NCBI GenBank assembly: GCA_014378465.1
Contig: JACMNQ010000010.1
Span: 1 to 64,000, forward strand
Length of the DNA: 64,000 bases
DNA from: Oligoflexia bacterium
Lineage (GTDB): Bacteria; Bdellovibrionota; UBA1018
Direction: 5' to 3'
In this document: in pieces, positions 9,087 to 17,934 of the stretch
Layout of the letters: each line of letters begins with the position of its first letter
Position numbering within the stretch: the first letter of the stretch is position 1
Program-made: the position numbers and the translations under genes
Notes under the pieces: model-generated
What the model was told of the DNA's origin: nothing
What the model saw: the letters and a program-made list of their open reading frames with translations, nothing else
Database searches by the model: none

Positions 9087-9356
9087 TCAACGAACCCAGT
9101 CCCCTGCACTGCCCAGAATCTGGGTCGCGTACTGCTTGAGGACTTCGAGCATCCAGGGACCGCCGATGACGAGGACCAGGAGGATCGCGACCATCTTCGG
9201 AATGAAAGTCAGCGTCGATTCGTTGATCTGGGTCACGGCCTGCAGAATGCTGACCAGAATCCCGATCACCATCGCCGCCACGAGCATGGGGCCGGCCAGA
9301 AGTAGACACGTCTTGATCGCTTCGGTACCGATGGACATCACCATTTCATCTGACAT
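9087..9356 (-). CDS. fliQ: FliQ, export gate protein
   Basis: This 89-aa protein has two transmembrane helices (TCLLLAGPMLVAAMVIGILV and the segment around MVAILLVLVIGGPWML) and the conserved QAVTQINESTLTFIPK loop. The ORF track starts 14 codons upstream. The ATG at 9356 ([16 protein letters not shown]) gives the normal family length of about 89 aa and its start overlaps the stop codon of fliP, so I chose it. Confidence 0.95.
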   Translation of the reverse strand: MSDEMVMSIGTEAIKTCLLLAGPMLVAAMVIGILVSILQAVTQINESTLTFIPKMVAILLVLVIGGPWMLEVLKQYATQILGSAGDWVR

Positions 9357-10159
9357 TATCCAAAGCTCCTTACGAGACTGCCACAGACCAGTTCCCATCC
9401 GTCCACCAGGACGAACAGCAGTAATTTGAAGGGAAGCGAGATCACGACCGGAGGAAGCATCATCATCCCCATCGCCATCAGGACGCTGGCCACGACCATG
9501 TCGAGCACGAGAAACGGGAGGTAAAGCATGAAACCGATCTGAAAGGCGGTCTTGAGCTCACTGATCACGAAAGAAGGGATCAGGACGTAAGTCGGAACTT
9601 CTTCCCGATTCTTGGGTTTGGCTTCCTTGGAAAGTGAGAGAAAAAGCTCCAGATCCTTTTCGCGGGTCTGACTGAACATGAATTCGCGGATCGGGCCTTC
9701 AGCCTTGGCGAGAGCGGTTTTCTGGTCGATCTTTTCATTCATGTAGGGCTCAAGCGCATTGGTGGAGATGTTCTTCCACGTGGGAGCCATCACGAAAAAC
9801 GATAGAAAGAGCGCCAGACCCACGATCAGCTGATTGGGAGGCATCTGCTGCGTACCCAGCGCCTGCTTGAGAAAACTCAACACCACGACAATTCGAGTGA
9901 ACGAAGTCATCATGATGAGAATCGCCGGTGCAAGGGACAGCACCGTGAGCATCATGATGATGCGCAAAACCGCCACCGTGTCCGCTGGTTTCTGCTGACC
10001 GTTGCCCGCGAACGAAAGACTGAGCGACGGAAGATTGAGACCGGAGGTTCCGGGAACCAGATTGCCACCCGTTCCGTTTTCGGCCCAGGCGACCGAGGAA
10101 ACGGAAACTGAAGCGAGAGTCATTCCGAAGAGTGCGGCAATCGTGAGGAAAAACCTCAT
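9356..10159 (-). CDS. fliP: FliP, export gate protein
   Basis: This 267-aa protein has a cleavable signal peptide ([20 protein letters not shown], ending near AWAENG), as is usual for flagellar FliP. Four transmembrane helices follow, with the conserved segments [20 protein letters not shown] and [19 protein letters not shown]. Five FliP subunits form the core of the export channel. The start overlaps the end of fliO by 4 bp and the stop overlaps the fliQ ATG. Confidence 0.96.
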   Translation of the reverse strand: MRFFLTIAALFGMTLASVSVSSVAWAENGTGGNLVPGTSGLNLPSLSLSFAGNGQQKPADTVAVLRIIMMLTVLSLAPAILIMMTSFTRIVVVLSFLKQALGTQQMPPNQLIVGLALFLSFFVMAPTWKNISTNALEPYMNEKIDQKTALAKAEGPIREFMFSQTREKDLELFLSLSKEAKPKNREEVPTYVLIPSFVISELKTAFQIGFMLYLPFLVLDMVVASVLMAMGMMMLPPVVISLPFKLLLFVLVDGWELVCGSLVRSFG

Positions 10160-11733
10160 AACTGTTTCATCCCTTCCATGCGGTTCTTGATCTGATCACG
10201 AACGCTCGGAAGGGCGGAGCGGTTGGGGTTCTGAGCCTCGCCACGAGACTGTCCAATGTCCTGACCCTGAGCTTGACCCGAAAAGCCTGGACGAGTCGCT
10301 TCCGCCTGCAGGAGGTCTGCAAAAGGAGCATTGCCCGTGTAGCTGTCCGTACTGGTATTGACTACCGGACGGCGATTCTGCCCGTAGGTTCCATTGGGAC
10401 CGTTGCCAGGATTGAAGTTTGCGGCGGCACTGGACTGTGCGCCCGCCTTCGAGCTTCCTTGCATGTTCAAGGGAGTTCTGCGAGGTGGGAGTTCCGCCTG
10501 CTGCTGTTGGCCGCCAAAACTCGGTCCCGTCTGATGCTGACCTTGGTTCTGAAGAGACTGATTCTGATGGACCGACTGCGACGACACAAGATTTGAAGCT
10601 GCGCTTCGATAGGCCGCCGAAGCTCCTGCGCCACCCAATGCCTGAGTCAGATTGCCGGTGAACTGCGAGACATCAAAGTCCTCGCCCACTCCACCGTTCT
10701 CATCCGCGCGGAATTCGCTGATCAGATTGATGGACTCCTGAGTGCATCCCAGGACCAGCATGCGTCCCTGGATTCGGACCATCGCGATGCTCTTCTTGGG
10801 CCCGAGGTAGTGAGTGGCGACGACTTCGATCATCTTGCCCTTGCCGCCCATGGAAGTACCGAGTTTTCCGAGCAGGCCGGAGAGCCCCTTGTGCTTCTGG
10901 AGATTGGGTGTGCCCTTCACGCGCTTGATGGCGAGCATGATCATCCCGAAAAGCCCGATCACCGCCATCAGAATTCCAAGAGATCTGAACGGACTTGGAA
11001 GGGGCTTCGCACCGCCGAGAGTCTTGCGGTTTTCACGCAGGCCTTCTCCGGTGAGGAGGTGCTGCTCCTCTTTTGCGTCTTTGGCATCTTTAGCCACTTC
11101 AGCGGCTTTTTCGGCCTTCTGCTGCCTCTCCTTGGCGGCTTCACGAGCCGCCTCTTTCACCGCTGCATCTTTGAGAGCCGCTTCTTTGGCCGCACCCTTC
11201 GTGGCTTCCTTCTGCGCTTCTTTCGTTTCAGACTTGAGCACTCGGTCCAGAAGAGCTTTCTCCTGCGGGTCCGCGACTGCAGCGACTTCCGCATGCGCGG
11301 CTGACTTGCTGATCTTGTCATTGTTCGTGATCACGGCACCGCCTGAGATTCTCAGACTCAGAACCTTGCCACCCGCCTTGATCTGAAAGCGGTTCTGAAA
11401 ATCTTCCGCCTTGCCCTTCACGCTCAGACGGCAACGCACCAGCTTCGGAGCGTACTGATACGCGAAGACTTTGGTCAGATCCATGCCCGACACGGAGGTG
11501 ATCTTCGCCGGATAGACCGAAACGTCAGTCAGGCTGAGCTGAATGATGTCGTTGAAGAACTCCGTCTTGATCTGTGCCGGATTGATCTTGTTGTCAAAGA
11601 ACAGATCGATCTGAGAACCATCGGTGATCTGCACCTTTTTGAGATTGGTGACGGCAAAGGCATCAAAGCCGATGACCAGGCTGAGCGCCATGCCGAAAAT
11701 GAAATGAATAGACTTGAATCCGAGAAGCTTCAT
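10156..11733 (-). CDS. fliO: Oversized FliO with AMIN-like periplasmic domain
   Basis: FliO helps assemble the FliP ring and is usually about 100-220 aa; this one is 525 aa. Visible parts in order: a signal peptide (residues 1-28); a beta-rich AMIN-like domain (about 30-135, [20 protein letters not shown]); an Ala/Lys/Glu coiled-coil stretch (about 160-235); one transmembrane helix (about 258-280, [17 protein letters not shown]); the FliO core (about 300-345, [19 protein letters not shown]); and a Gln/Ser/Asn-rich C-terminal tail of about 170 residues. The call rests on the core and on position directly before fliP. AMIN domains in other proteins target peptidoglycan or envelope machines, so the extra domain may tie the gate to the wall; this is inference. 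Confidence 0.88.
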   Translation of the reverse strand: MKLLGFKSIHFIFGMALSLVIGFDAFAVTNLKKVQITDGSQIDLFFDNKINPAQIKTEFFNDIIQLSLTDVSVYPAKITSVSGMDLTKVFAYQYAPKLVRCRLSVKGKAEDFQNRFQIKAGGKVLSLRISGGAVITNNDKISKSAAHAEVAAVADPQEKALLDRVLKSETKEAQKEATKGAAKEAALKDAAVKEAAREAAKERQQKAEKAAEVAKDAKDAKEEQHLLTGEGLRENRKTLGGAKPLPSPFRSLGILMAVIGLFGMIMLAIKRVKGTPNLQKHKGLSGLLGKLGTSMGGKGKMIEVVATHYLGPKKSIAMVRIQGRMLVLGCTQESINLISEFRADENGGVGEDFDVSQFTGNLTQALGGAGASAAYRSAASNLVSSQSVHQNQSLQNQGQHQTGPSFGGQQQQAELPPRRTPLNMQGSSKAGAQSSAAANFNPGNGPNGTYGQNRRPVVNTSTDSYTGNAPFADLLQAEATRPGFSGQAQGQDIGQSRGEAQNPNRSALPSVRDQIKNRMEGMKQL

Positions 11734-11750
11734 GCTTCGACCTCTTTATA

Positions 11751-11769
11751 GCGGACCTTCCTGGTCCGC
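11751..11769 (-). other. Stem-loop in fliO leader
   Basis: GCGGACC and GGTCCGC form a perfect 7-bp stem with a 5-base loop, ending 18 bases before the fliO start codon. It sits just ahead of the ribosome binding site (AGAGG) and could affect translation of fliO. No T run follows. Confidence 0.45.
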
Positions 11770-11854
11770 CGAATGAACTTTGAACAACGGTACTGCACTT
11801 ATGAAGATACTGCCTGAACGGATCAACGCGAGAACTCTTGGCTGACTGAATGAC

Positions 11855-11874
11855 GTGAAGTGAAGTGAAGTGAA
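11855..11874. repeat. Pentanucleotide tandem repeat (GTGAA)4
   Basis: Four consecutive GTGAA units lie in the 158-bp spacer between fliN and fliO. A five-base unit would change spacing rather than a reading frame here. Its function is unknown. Confidence 0.7.
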
Positions 11875-11891
11875 TCGTTCTCCTCACCCGC

Positions 11892-12239
11892 TCATTTCAA
11901 CTGTTCAATGCGCTCCACGGGCGAAATGATGTCCGTCAGACGAATTCCGAATTTCTCATTCACAACCACCACTTCGCCTCTTGCGATGAGTTTGTCGTTG
12001 ACGAGAACCTCGAGCGGTTCACCCGCGAATTTTGAAAGCTCGATCACGGAACCCTGCGCAAGCTGAAGGATTTCGCGAATGGCCATCTTGGACCTGCCCA
12101 GCTCCACGGTCACTTTGAGCGGCACGTCCAGAATGAAGTCAAGTGACTGGACCTGGGGAGCGTTTGAGCTTCCGGTTTTAGCTGGATTTGCAGCTGCCTG
12201 TGCGTTTGCGGGCTCGAAAGCCCCTGCCATTTCATTCAT
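11892..12239 (-). CDS. fliN: FliN, flagellar motor switch protein
   Basis: This 115-aa C-ring component has a short Ala-rich N-terminus followed by the SpoA domain (about residues 35-113: LDFILDVPLKVTVELGRSK, then GSVIELSKFAGEPLEVLVND and GEVVVVNEKFGIRLTDI). FliN forms the base of the switch ring and docks FliH of the export ATPase. The track ORF begins 29 codons earlier, overlapping fliM. The ATG at 12239, preceded by AAGGGGAG, is the correct start. It lies 34 bp after fliM. A 158-bp spacer with a short repeat separates it from fliO. Confidence 0.95.
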   Translation of the reverse strand: MNEMAGAFEPANAQAAANPAKTGSSNAPQVQSLDFILDVPLKVTVELGRSKMAIREILQLAQGSVIELSKFAGEPLEVLVNDKLIARGEVVVVNEKFGIRLTDIISPVERIEQLK

Positions 12240-12273
12240 CGTCGTACTCCCCTTGTTAAAAAATAAATTGACT

Positions 12274-13299
12274 TCAATTATCAGTGGACCGCGTGAGCTG
12301 AATCGCCCGATTGCCGCGGGATACACCGAAGAAACATTTGAATTTCGACACGCCTTCGATCAGAACATCCAGTTCGCCATCCGCATCCTGCGTCAGCGGG
12401 ATGATGTCTCCGACATTGAGATTGACCAGATCGCCGACGGTGATGTTGGCTGCACCCAGATTGACGACCATGTTGGCCTGGGTATTTTGAATGTGCTCTT
12501 CCATCTTGTTGACCCACTCCTGATCCGCACGGTCCGATTCAGTCTGAAAGGACGAATTCAGTTTTCCTTTGATGGGCTCGATCGTCGAATAAGGAATCAC
12601 CAGTGCGATCGTGCCGCTGGCGTTTTCCAGTTCCACTTCAAAAGTGGTCGAAATGATGACGTCAGACGGAGGCACGACGCCGACAAACTGAGGATTCACT
12701 TCAGTACGGACAAAGCTGATGTTTGTCGGATGAATCGGCGCCCAGGCATCCTCGAGGTCCTTGATCGCGAGATCCATGACCTTCTTCATGATCGAAAGCT
12801 CGATACGGGTGAATTCCTTGCCTTCGATCTTGGCGTAGGGGCGATCGGTTCCGCCGAAATAGCTGTCTACGAGCGCATAAGCGAGTTTGGATTCAAATAC
12901 GAGCAGCGCCGGTCCGCGCAGACTTTCAAAGCGCATGATGCACATGCAACTCGGAATCGGGAGAGTGTTTACGAATTCACCGAACTTCAGGAGATCCGTC
13001 GAAATGATGCTGATGGAGGCGATCTTGCGGAGGGAGTTGGAAAGCGAAATGCGGTAAAGTCGGATGAATCTTTCGTAAATGATATCCAGGGTCGGCATAC
13101 GACCGCGAATGACCCGGTCCTGGTTGGTCAGGTCATAAGGCGTGATCTCGGCGTCTTGGATCGCGTTCGGACCCCAGGAACCTTCGGCTCCGCCCGCTGC
13201 ACTGCCTGCGCCGCCGCCCGATGCCGTGTTGTCCACGCTGCCATCGGCTACCGCATTCAGGAGTGCGTCGACTTCGGATTGTGTGAGAACCTGATTCAT
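12274..13299 (-). CDS. fliM: FliM, flagellar motor switch protein
   Basis: This 341-aa protein begins MNQVLTQSEVDALLNAV, the conserved N-terminal CheY-P-binding segment of FliM. An Ala/Gly-rich linker follows, then the middle domain (about 60-240, with DQDRVIRGRMPTLD-like sequence, FGGTDRPYAKIEGKEFT) and the SpoA-type C-terminal domain (about 260-330, INLNVGDIIPL-like pattern). It forms the wall of the C ring and switches rotation on CheY-P binding. It follows fliL and precedes fliN in one operon. Confidence 0.95.
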   Translation of the reverse strand: MNQVLTQSEVDALLNAVADGSVDNTASGGGAGSAAGGAEGSWGPNAIQDAEITPYDLTNQDRVIRGRMPTLDIIYERFIRLYRISLSNSLRKIASISIISTDLLKFGEFVNTLPIPSCMCIMRFESLRGPALLVFESKLAYALVDSYFGGTDRPYAKIEGKEFTRIELSIMKKVMDLAIKDLEDAWAPIHPTNISFVRTEVNPQFVGVVPPSDVIISTTFEVELENASGTIALVIPYSTIEPIKGKLNSSFQTESDRADQEWVNKMEEHIQNTQANMVVNLGAANITVGDLVNLNVGDIIPLTQDADGELDVLIEGVSKFKCFFGVSRGNRAIQLTRSTDN

Positions 13300-13414
13300 A
13301 ATTCAGCCATCCTTAGCTCTTCCGGTCAGCCTTGCGGCCACATCCCCATCTTGGAGATGCCCAAAACTCAGACAGATACAGAGACGAAAACCTCAATAAA
13401 CCACGAACAGAACT

Positions 13415-14053
13415 TCAGCCGCTCACAGCGAAATTGGTGAAGAAGACTCCCTTCACCTTTCCACTGATCATGAAACCATTCAAAGCGTTCTTGATCTCTT
13501 CCTTGATGAACTCACGGCCTTCGGTCGTTCCGAGATCGGCAGGCCGCTTGCTGTTGAAGAGATCGATGATCGCATTTCTGACCTGAGGCATCTTCTGAGT
13601 GACTTCGCCTTCAGCCTCGTCATTCGGAACTTCGAGTGCGATGTTCACGCGAACGAACTTCGGCGCCGCACTTCCAGGAGTGGACAGGTTCACCGTGAAC
13701 TGCTCAAGCGCCATCATCTTGCTCGAATCGCCGCCTTTTTTCTTCGCATCGCCATGTCCGCCGCCGCCATGGGCATCGCCACCGCCGTGAGCCTCAGCCG
13801 CGCCATGTCCGCCGCCACCGTGAGCATCGGGCGCGCCATGTCCGCCGCCATGTGCATCCGCGGAAGCATGAGTTTCAGCCGTGATGTCATCCACTGAAGG
13901 CTTCTTGCGATCTTTCTGAAATGAAATGAAAAGGATCGCCATCATCGCGACCACCGCGACAAGATTGACGAGCGTGAGAATCATGACAAGCTTGTTTCCG
14001 CCGCCGGAGCCGGAACCTGATGAGCTTGAGTCGTGTTTGGCATCTGCTGACAT
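13415..14053 (-). CDS. fliL: FliL with His/Gly-rich linker
   Basis: FliL is a single-pass membrane protein that rings and supports the stator. Here a Ser/Gly-rich cytoplasmic N-terminus (1-20) leads into a transmembrane helix (about 22-44, KLVMILTLVNLVAVVAMMAI). The periplasmic FliL domain occupies about residues 110-212 (MALEQFTVNLSTPGSAAPKF ... FINEFAVS-like end). Between them is an unusual linker of about 50 residues made of DAHGGGGHG-type repeats, with around ten His residues. The family is usually 150-180 aa; the linker explains the 212 aa. It is probably the first gene of the fliL-fliM-fliN-fliO... operon, downstream of a candidate sigma-54 promoter. Confidence 0.9.
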   Translation of the reverse strand: MSADAKHDSSSSGSGSGGGNKLVMILTLVNLVAVVAMMAILFISFQKDRKKPSVDDITAETHASADAHGGGHGAPDAHGGGGHGAAEAHGGGDAHGGGGHGDAKKKGGDSSKMMALEQFTVNLSTPGSAAPKFVRVNIALEVPNDEAEGEVTQKMPQVRNAIIDLFNSKRPADLGTTEGREFIKEEIKNALNGFMISGKVKGVFFTNFAVSG

Positions 14054-14086
14054 GTCGTGAAGGCTCTCCTGTCCTCCCCTAGATTG

Positions 14087-14102
14087 TGCAATGCAAATTC
14101 CG
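14087..14102 (-). promoter_or_regulatory. Candidate sigma-54 promoter of the fliL operon
   Basis: The minus strand reads CGGAATTTGCATTGCA. It has GG at -24 and TTGCA at -12 with the correct 10-base gap, but the -24 half lacks the usual GCAC. The predicted start site is about 24 bases before fliL. A GGCAGAAACGTTT element lies about 75 bp further upstream, at 14176. The match is partial, so this is only a candidate. Confidence 0.4.
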
Positions 14103-14224
14103 CCGGGGCAAGAGAGCTTTTTGCCGAGATCGGGCCGAAATGTCCTAATCCGCTGACATCAGGCAGTTTGTGCCGGGCAGAAACGTTTGGCATGGGAGAA
14201 GCTGTCAAAGGCCTGACGTCGTTC

Positions 14225-14264
14225 AAAACAAAAAAGCCCCGTACTCCATCCTGGTGTACGGGGC
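14225..14264 (-). terminator. Rho-independent terminator after flgE
   Basis: On the minus strand a 9-bp GC-rich stem (GCCCCGTAC at 14236 with GTACGGGGC at 14256) is followed by TTTTTTGTTTTG. It ends transcription of the flgB-to-flgE block before the fliL operon begins. Confidence 0.88.
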
Positions 14265-14336
14265 CTTCTGAATTTGCGGGGCCAAACTTCCTGTTCAGCC
14301 TGAATCACCTACCGGGATAACTGCCGAGAGCGACTA

Positions 14337-15620
14337 TCAGTTACGCTTGAGGGCGAGCACTTCCTGCATCATTTCGTCGGCAGTGCTGATGACCTTACTG
14401 TTCGCCTGGAAGTTTCTCTGGGAGGTCATCAGGTTGATGAACTCACTCGCGATATCGGTCGTCGAAGATTCAATGGTCTTCGACGAAACCGCACCCCGTC
14501 CACCAGACTGAGGAGCACCGATCGTGGCTTGGCCGGAGTTGCGGCTTTCGCGGAAACGATTCTGCCCGACCTTGAACATGCCTTCCGGATTTTCGAACTT
14601 CGCGAGAGCGACCTGAGCCAGGTTGACGCTTTCGCCGTTGCTGTAGATCGCGGCCAGAACACCATCGTCATTGAAGGTCAGGCTGGCGAGAGTTCCAGCG
14701 GTCGAACCATCCTGAGTGGTCTTGTAAGCTTCGGAGTTGGTTCCGTACTGGGTGACGCTGAGGCCAGTCCCGCCAGTCTTCTTGTCATCGCCGAAGTTGA
14801 ATTCAATCTTTTGATCTGGGAGCGCGCCTTTGCTGAAGTTGAATGCATTTTTGTCAGTGGTCTGTTCAGCCAAACGTCCATCGGTATCAAACTTGAGTTT
14901 TCCGGTGGCTTGCTCCAACAACTGACCGGGCTTGCCGCCTGTGATTTCTTCGCCCTTGGCCATCGCCTTCCAGGTCCACTCACCATCCGCGGTCTTGTTG
15001 AAGAACACGGAAACGACGTGCGGGCTGCCCGCGCTGTCGTAGACGGTTGCGCCAGTTGCGAAGTGGGCGGTCTGCTCAGGCTTCATCGGGTCAAACTTCA
15101 GCAGTTTGTCGGCGCGAAGATCAAGATTCATGAACAGGTTCACTTTGGAAGTCTTCTTGGCATCGACCACGCTGCGATCCACACCGATGTCAGACATCTT
15201 GGAAGTGACTTTGCCGTTTTCATCGGCTTGGAAACCCTGAACCCTGTTACCATCGGCGTTGATGAGCTTGCCATCTTTATCGAAATGGAACTGACCGTTG
15301 CGGGTGAAGCTTCTGCCGTCCTGTCCGTTCACGACGAAAAAACCATCGCCGGAGATCGCGAGATCGGTCGAAGATTCAGTCTGAACGATGGAGCCCTGTG
15401 CGAAAATGGGATTGACGGCAGCGAGGCGAGTTCCGCGACCGATCTGATTTCCGCCAAGCATCCCTTTGAGGGATTTGGCGACAACGTCTTGAAATTCCGG
15501 GCGTGAAGTTTTGAAACCGGTGGTGTTCGCATTGGCGATATTGTCGCCGTAGATGGCCAAAGCTTCGCCCTGACCCTGCAAACCCGTGATACCCGTATAC
15601 ATTGATGATAAGATGCCCAT
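14337..15620 (-). CDS. flgE: FlgE, flagellar hook protein
   Basis: This 427-aa protein has the N-terminal rod/hook signature (LSSMYTGITGLQGQGEALA, then NIANANTTGFKTSR) and the conserved C-terminal D0 helix (ASEFINLMTSQRNFQANSKV ... MMQEVLALKRN). The hook-specific DGFFVVNGQDGRSFTRNGQF and GNRVQGFQADENG motifs are also present. It polymerises into the flexible hook after export through the FlhA/FlhB gate. Length fits FlgE. It stands apart, 273 bp after the TIGR02530-type gene and before a strong terminator. Confidence 0.95.
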   Translation of the reverse strand: MGILSSMYTGITGLQGQGEALAIYGDNIANANTTGFKTSRPEFQDVVAKSLKGMLGGNQIGRGTRLAAVNPIFAQGSIVQTESSTDLAISGDGFFVVNGQDGRSFTRNGQFHFDKDGKLINADGNRVQGFQADENGKVTSKMSDIGVDRSVVDAKKTSKVNLFMNLDLRADKLLKFDPMKPEQTAHFATGATVYDSAGSPHVVSVFFNKTADGEWTWKAMAKGEEITGGKPGQLLEQATGKLKFDTDGRLAEQTTDKNAFNFSKGALPDQKIEFNFGDDKKTGGTGLSVTQYGTNSEAYKTTQDGSTAGTLASLTFNDDGVLAAIYSNGESVNLAQVALAKFENPEGMFKVGQNRFRESRNSGQATIGAPQSGGRGAVSSKTIESSTTDIASEFINLMTSQRNFQANSKVISTADEMMQEVLALKRN

Positions 15621-15768
15621 GAGAAGCCTCCATGCTTTCGCATATTAAGAGTTCCTGCCGCTCTGCTCGCTCCACTTGCGCGGAGACTGAGAGTCAACAT
15701 CTGGAACTTCAAGATCTTCGCTTTCACTCCCACTTCGGAGAGCAACCGCTCGGATCATTCAATTAATT

Positions 15769-15792
15769 CAGCCCGTCAATCGATCGGGGCTG
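15769..15792 (-). other. Weak stem-loop upstream of flgE
   Basis: CAGCCC and GGGCTG pair across a 12-base loop, followed on the minus strand by AATTAATTGAAT rather than a T run. It could be a weak terminator for the upstream TIGR02530-like gene or part of the flgE leader. Confidence 0.35.
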
Positions 15793-15893
15793 AGCTAAGG
15801 CTTCCCTATTGGGTCCAGCCTTTTAAAACACCACAACAACTTGCCAAACACACCAGAATCCATTCCCTGCGAGCCAGCGGCTTTCAGGTCACT

Positions 15894-16409
15894 TCAAATG
15901 ATCACAGCACCATCGATATTCGTGAAAACGTTTCCTGACAGAGAGGCTCTGTCCATCGCCGTGATCACCGTTCGGTTCTTGACACTCACGATCAGAGCCG
16001 CATCCTGGGTCAGGATGAGAGTATCATCAATCCCCTTCGCCGCCGCCTTGTCAATCGCATCATTCACCTTCAACATCGTGTTCTGATCCAACGTGATCTT
16101 GCGATCCATCAACCGCTGCGATGCATGTGCCGAAAACTTGAGCGGCGACTTGATCGAGCTGAGGTCCGTATTACCCGGCCCTTCACTCAGATTGTCACTC
16201 AGAACTTCAGGCAGATTACGCTGCTGAACTCTGGGTAGACCAGCTGACTGATTTGGCTGAGAACCCGGCGTGCCTACCGTTTCGTCAAAAACCTGGTCAA
16301 ACTCTGTCTTTACCCCCTCTTGTCTCTTCGGTTCCGCTCGGTCGCCTGGTTTTACACCCTGCTGGCCCGGCAGTGAAGTGACATTGGGGTAGAGAAACGG
16401 ATTTGCCAT
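15894..16409 (-). CDS. Flagellar operon protein, TIGR02530-like
   Basis: This 171-aa protein has a disordered Pro/Gln-rich N-terminal half and a compact C-terminal domain (about 95-171: LKFSAHASQRLMDRKITLD ... TVITAMDRASLSGNVFTNIDG). That domain matches the 'flagellar operon protein' family usually found between flgD and flgE. Its biochemical role is not settled; position suggests hook assembly. The track start lies 25 codons upstream. The ATG at 16409, with AGGAGG eight bases before it, is clearly better. It is separated by about 209 bp from flgD and by 273 bp from flgE. Confidence 0.82.
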   Translation of the reverse strand: MANPFLYPNVTSLPGQQGVKPGDRAEPKRQEGVKTEFDQVFDETVGTPGSQPNQSAGLPRVQQRNLPEVLSDNLSEGPGNTDLSSIKSPLKFSAHASQRLMDRKITLDQNTMLKVNDAIDKAAAKGIDDTLILTQDAALIVSVKNRTVITAMDRASLSGNVFTNIDGAVII

Positions 16410-16507
16410 TTCACTTCCTCCTTTCGCCTCATTTCTGAAGCTGAGAAAACTTCGGGAATCATTTCCCTCCGTCTCTCTATTCAATTTTCCAAGATCAGTC
16501 TCCTGAT

Positions 16508-16532
16508 GACAAGCTATTTTTAAATACTTGTC
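16508..16532. repeat. Imperfect AT-rich inverted repeat
   Basis: GACAAG(C)TATTT...AAATACTTGTC forms a palindrome with a one-base bulge in the flgD/TIGR02530-like spacer. On the plus strand it is followed by TTTTC. It could be an operator or a weak terminator. Confidence 0.4.
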
Positions 16533-16618
16533 TTTTCACATTCAGAAGCGTCGCTTTCTTCACGCCCTTTTAGGTCTCGTCGTCAGCACTTTCTGTTTTT
16601 TACACAATCACTGCTTAC

Positions 16619-17845
16619 TTAATTATCATTGCCGGAATTCAATCCGTTTGCAAATCCTTTTTCAGGATTTGTTGAATTTATTTTTGAATTTTGGCCTTGT
16701 TTAAGGCTGTTTTCATGTGAATTATCTGCATGGCGATTTTCTGCCTGGGCAGCATTTGCTGCGTTTGCCAGCTGACTTGCTTGCGAATAGGCCTGGGAGT
16801 TTGAAGCGCCGTTCACCTGGGAATTCGAGGCAACGGCTTCCGCCTGCGCCCCTCCGGCCTGCGCGCGCGCGATCGCCTGCAGAGTTTCGGGAGAAACGCT
16901 CGACGGATCGAGATTGGCCGAGCCTTTGCCCTTTTCGAAAGTGAAGAGATTCTGTTTTTTCCCCGCCGGAGGTACGACCCCGCCCGAAATCGGCTTCGCT
17001 CCCGGAACCACCGCGCCCCCGCCGTCTCCGTCAATGCGGATCACATTTCTCATCGTGACCTTCTGCGGATTGTTCAAGTCACCGATCAGGAACACGGCTT
17101 CGCTTCCTTCATAACTCACGCCCATCACCCGGGACTGAGACTGTGTGCTCATCGGAATTTCGTTGCCCTGCTCGTCTTTGGCTTCGACCTTGAAAATGTA
17201 GGTGCCAGTCTTGGAGGGCAAAGTGTTGGATTTGAGTCCGTCCCACGCGAAAGTGGTTTCACCCTGCTTGGTCGGACCGAGATTCTTTTCGAAAACCGTT
17301 TCTCCGGAATCGGAAATGATTTTCACGTTGACCTGCTTCGCATCCTTGGTCAGCGGAACATTCAAGGCTTCATTCTGACCTTCAGTGTGCGGAAACCTTT
17401 CGCGATCGATGGTGATCGTCTTGCCGATCATGTTGGTCATCGCCAGCCGCTCGAGCGGCGCATTCGCGGTCGTCATCTTGGTCAGACTCTGATTCATGTT
17501 CTGCATCTGCTCGACGCTCGTGAACTGCGCGAGCTGAGTGGCGAATTGTTCGGCCTTGAAGGGTTGAGTTGGATCCTGGTTTTTCATCTGAGTGATCATG
17601 ATCTTGAGAAAATCATCCTTGCCCAGGGTCTTCTTGATTTCGCGCGGCTTGTCGGCCTTTGCGCCGTACTTGGCCTGCATCTGAGTCCAGGTGTCGCCGA
17701 GCTTGGATTCCTTGGCGGACTTTTTCGCGTCCTTCTGATCGGAAAGCAGACCATTTTCACCGATGGCGGCACCACTGAGTTCAGTGTTGGCCATCTTCGG
17801 TGGAGGAGGTGCATTTTTTCCGCTGCTGATTCCCTGCATTTTCAA
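16619..17845 (-). CDS. flgD: FlgD, hook cap / hook scaffolding protein
   Basis: This 408-aa protein has the FlgD N-terminal signature at about residues 70-115 (LGKDDFLKIMITQMKNQDPT, then PFKAEQFATQLAQFTSVEQMQ). The FlgD Tudor/Ig-like domains follow (about 165-290: VNVKIISDSGETVFEKNLG, TFAWDGLKSNTLPSKTGTY). FlgD caps the growing hook and is removed on completion. Typical FlgD is 220-260 aa. This one has an extra 60-residue N-terminal segment and a C-terminal tail of about 100 residues rich in Ala, Asn, Gln and Ser. It lies 89 bp after fliK, across a stem-loop. Confidence 0.92.
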   Translation of the reverse strand: MKMQGISSGKNAPPPPKMANTELSGAAIGENGLLSDQKDAKKSAKESKLGDTWTQMQAKYGAKADKPREIKKTLGKDDFLKIMITQMKNQDPTQPFKAEQFATQLAQFTSVEQMQNMNQSLTKMTTANAPLERLAMTNMIGKTITIDRERFPHTEGQNEALNVPLTKDAKQVNVKIISDSGETVFEKNLGPTKQGETTFAWDGLKSNTLPSKTGTYIFKVEAKDEQGNEIPMSTQSQSRVMGVSYEGSEAVFLIGDLNNPQKVTMRNVIRIDGDGGGAVVPGAKPISGGVVPPAGKKQNLFTFEKGKGSANLDPSSVSPETLQAIARAQAGGAQAEAVASNSQVNGASNSQAYSQASQLANAANAAQAENRHADNSHENSLKQGQNSKINSTNPEKGFANGLNSGNDN

Positions 17846-17889
17846 TCCTTGCTCAAGTTATCGGAAATGGATCCGATGAGTTTCGAAAG

Positions 17890-17914
17890 GGGGAGAGCTC
17901 AACGAACTCTCCCC
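17890..17914 (-). terminator. Possible terminator-like stem-loop between fliK and flgD
   Basis: GGGGAGAG and CTCTCCCC form an 8-bp stem with a 9-base loop. Only a short CCCTTTCG follows on the minus strand, so termination would be partial at best. It may dampen flgD relative to fliK. Confidence 0.4.
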
Positions 17915-17934
17915 TCTCTCTGAAATAATGGAGG

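Noticed and set aside
12079-13440. 453-aa plus-strand ORF
   Set aside because: It lies antisense to fliM and fliN and has no family motifs.
16555-16575. Sigma-54 promoter before the TIGR02530-like gene
   Set aside because: GGCGTGAAGAAAGC has the GG/GC spacing but lacks the TTGC half, so it is likely chance.
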